From assembly GCA_017454295.1 (NCBI GenBank), contig JAFTDF010000020.1:62001-126000 (forward strand): a DNA stretch of 64,000 bases, in the 5' to 3' direction. The stretch comes from Bacilli bacterium (GTDB lineage Bacteria; Bacillota_I; Bacilli_A; RFN20; CAG-826). The position numbers were made by a program, and so were the translations under genes. Shown in pieces: positions 63,313-64,000 of the stretch. The notes below the pieces were generated by a model. The model saw only the letters and a list, made by a program, of their open reading frames with translations, ran no database searches and was not told where the DNA came from. Numbering within the stretch: position 1 is the first letter of the stretch; each line of letters starts with the position of its first letter.

Positions 63313-63525
63313 ATGAAAGACGGAATCCATCCCAAGTACCAAAAGTGCGTCGTCACCTGCACCACCTGCGGATCCACCTTCGAAACTGGTTCCACCCTCA
63401 AGGAAATCAAGGTCGATACCTGCAGCAATTGCCACCCCTTCTACACTGGCAAGCAGCGCTTCGTCGCTCAGGACGGCCGCATCGATCGCTTCAACAAGAA
63501 GCTCGCCAAGTCCCAAGGGAAGTAA
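63313..63525 (+). CDS. rpmE: Ribosomal protein L31 (zinc-binding form)
   Basis: A 70-residue L31 of the C+ type. [35 protein letters not shown] contains the four cysteines (two C-x-x-C pairs) that bind zinc, and the conserved HPFYTG segment. The zinc-free paralogue used under zinc starvation is not in the window. It has its own promoter and terminator. Confidence 0.97.
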   Translation: MKDGIHPKYQKCVVTCTTCGSTFETGSTLKEIKVDTCSNCHPFYTGKQRFVAQDGRIDRFNKKLAKSQGK

Positions 63526-63542
63526 TTACAAAACTAGAAACG

Positions 63543-63564
63543 CCCGACTCAGTCGGGTTTTCTT
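63543..63564 (+). terminator. Intrinsic terminator of rpmE
   Basis: CCCGAC-TCA-GTCGGG (63543-63557) is followed by TTTTCTTTT. It begins 17 nt after the rpmE stop codon. Confidence 0.88.
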
Positions 63565-63589
63565 TTGCCTATAGCACGCCTACGGGTGT

Positions 63590-63595
63590 TATAAT
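63590..63595 (+). promoter_or_regulatory. Extended -10 box of the FAD oxidoreductase gene
   Basis: TGT-TATAAT ends 12 nt before the ATG at 63608, leaving a leader of about 5 nt without a ribosome-binding site. TTGCCT at 63565-63570 is 19 nt away, longer than usual. Confidence 0.5.
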
Positions 63596-63607
63596 CTAAC
63601 AATCAGT

Positions 63608-64000
63608 ATGGCTAAGAAAATCTGTTTGATTATCGGAGCGGGGCCGGCCGGACTCTCCGCCGCCTACGAACTCCTGAAACATCCCGAGAGTGGAATCCAC
63701 CCCATCATTTTGGAAGCTTCCCACGAAATTGGTGGCATTTCGAAAACGGTGGAATACAAAGGCAACCGCATCGATATCGGCGGTCATCGTTTCTTTACCA
63801 AGTCCCCTGAAGTCAATGCGCTCTGGAACGAAATCATGCCGCAGCAAGGGGCACCTGCCAAAGACGACATCCTCTTAAATCGGAAAGTCCCTTTGCAAGA
63901 AAACGGACCCGATCCCGAAATAGAAGACCGCGTGATGCTTACCCGTCACCGCATTTCCCGCATCTATTATCTCCGTAGATTTTTCGATTACCCCGTGTCC
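63608..64000 (+). CDS. FAD-dependent oxidoreductase, amine-oxidase/UDP-galactopyranose-mutase-like (N-terminal part, cut by window edge)
   Basis: The first 131 codons of an FAD enzyme that runs off the window without a stop. It begins with the dinucleotide-binding fold [19 protein letters not shown], then [13 protein letters not shown] (the acidic residue that binds the ribose), and [20 protein letters not shown], a motif shared with amine oxidases of the protoporphyrinogen-oxidase type and with UDP-galactopyranose mutase. The segment [19 protein letters not shown] is typical of a bacterial group found near surface-polysaccharide genes. A function in polysaccharide precursor synthesis is plausible but cannot be decided without the rest. 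Confidence 0.75.
   Translation, partial: MAKKICLIIGAGPAGLSAAYELLKHPESGIHPIILEASHEIGGISKTVEYKGNRIDIGGHRFFTKSPEVNALWNEIMPQQGAPAKDDILLNRKVPLQENGPDPEIEDRVMLTRHRISRIYYLRRFFDYPVS

Overview
This window is the replication-origin region of a Bacillota (Firmicutes) chromosome, from the 5' part of ftsH at the left edge to an FAD-dependent oxidoreductase cut by the right edge. The core order rpmH-[oriC]-dnaA-dnaN-yaaA-recF-gyrB-gyrA, with rnpA-yidC-khpB-mnmE on the other side, is the classical Gram-positive origin. Genes use the standard bacterial code: TGA is a stop (for example 12290-12292, 42462-42464, 58699-58701). Coding DNA is GC-rich with a strong preference for C-ending codons. No sporulation genes are visible, intergenic spaces are short, several lipoproteins are present, and cell-wall precursor functions are retained. 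I infer an uncultured, probably host-associated, non-sporulating Bacilli lineage near the Erysipelotrichia/'Tenericutes' radiation that kept a wall. I cannot name it.

Layout. (1) 1-6910, leftward: flavodoxin-like protein, pth, mfd, rqcP, tilS, ftsH in one tightly packed operon. (2) 6968-12292, rightward: a DUF368 lipid-carrier translocase (PopT family), a TetR regulator and a heterodimeric ABC exporter. (3) 12314-16419: a leftward FGGY sugar kinase, a leftward serpin-like lipoprotein, and a divergent ECF sigma factor with a membrane protein that is probably its anti-sigma factor. (4) 16505-19406: a three-gene operon encoding all four steps from sedoheptulose 7-phosphate to nucleotide-activated D-glycero-alpha-D-manno-heptose, with two steps fused in one protein. 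(5) 19504-24146: a lipoprotein, pyruvate phosphate dikinase, and a membrane-anchored protein with two HTH domains. (6) 24150-32116, leftward: a stand-alone GlmU acetyltransferase domain, ispE, ksgA, rnmV, tatD, mnmE, khpB, yidC, rnpA, rpmH. (7) 32117-34080: oriC, with DnaA-box-like sites on both sides of dnaA. (8) 32574-43738, rightward: dnaA, dnaN, yaaA, recF, gyrB, gyrA, a glycosyltransferase and serS. (9) 43742-44460, leftward: an HTH regulator with a small partner. (10) 44678-55191, rightward: a duplicated-domain membrane protein, SRP RNA, tadA, a MacB-like ABC transporter, a P-type ATPase, psuG, a TetR regulator and an S2P-like protein with a broken metal motif. (11) 55277-57999, leftward: tldE and tldD. 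(12) 58108-64000: a metallo-beta-lactamase-fold hydrolase, an ABC transporter, an MFS transporter, a HAD lipoprotein, rpmE and the truncated FAD protein.

Origin-proximal genes are largely co-oriented with replication. The pth/mfd/tilS/ftsH and tatD/rnmV/ksgA/ispE/glmU blocks, which lie on the other side of oriC in Bacillus subtilis, sit here on the rpmH side.

Most notable signals. About ten transcription units have a good -10 box only 6-12 nt before the start codon and no Shine-Dalgarno sequence, which predicts widespread leaderless mRNAs. GyrA and GyrB both naturally carry non-acidic residues at the positions that give quinolone resistance in E. coli. TilS has lost the consensus ATP-binding PP-loop. 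DnaA has altered residues in its box-reading helix. YidC is a predicted lipoprotein with a domain of about 310 residues outside the cell. GlmU is only half present. A divergent serpin lipoprotein sits beside an ECF sigma system.
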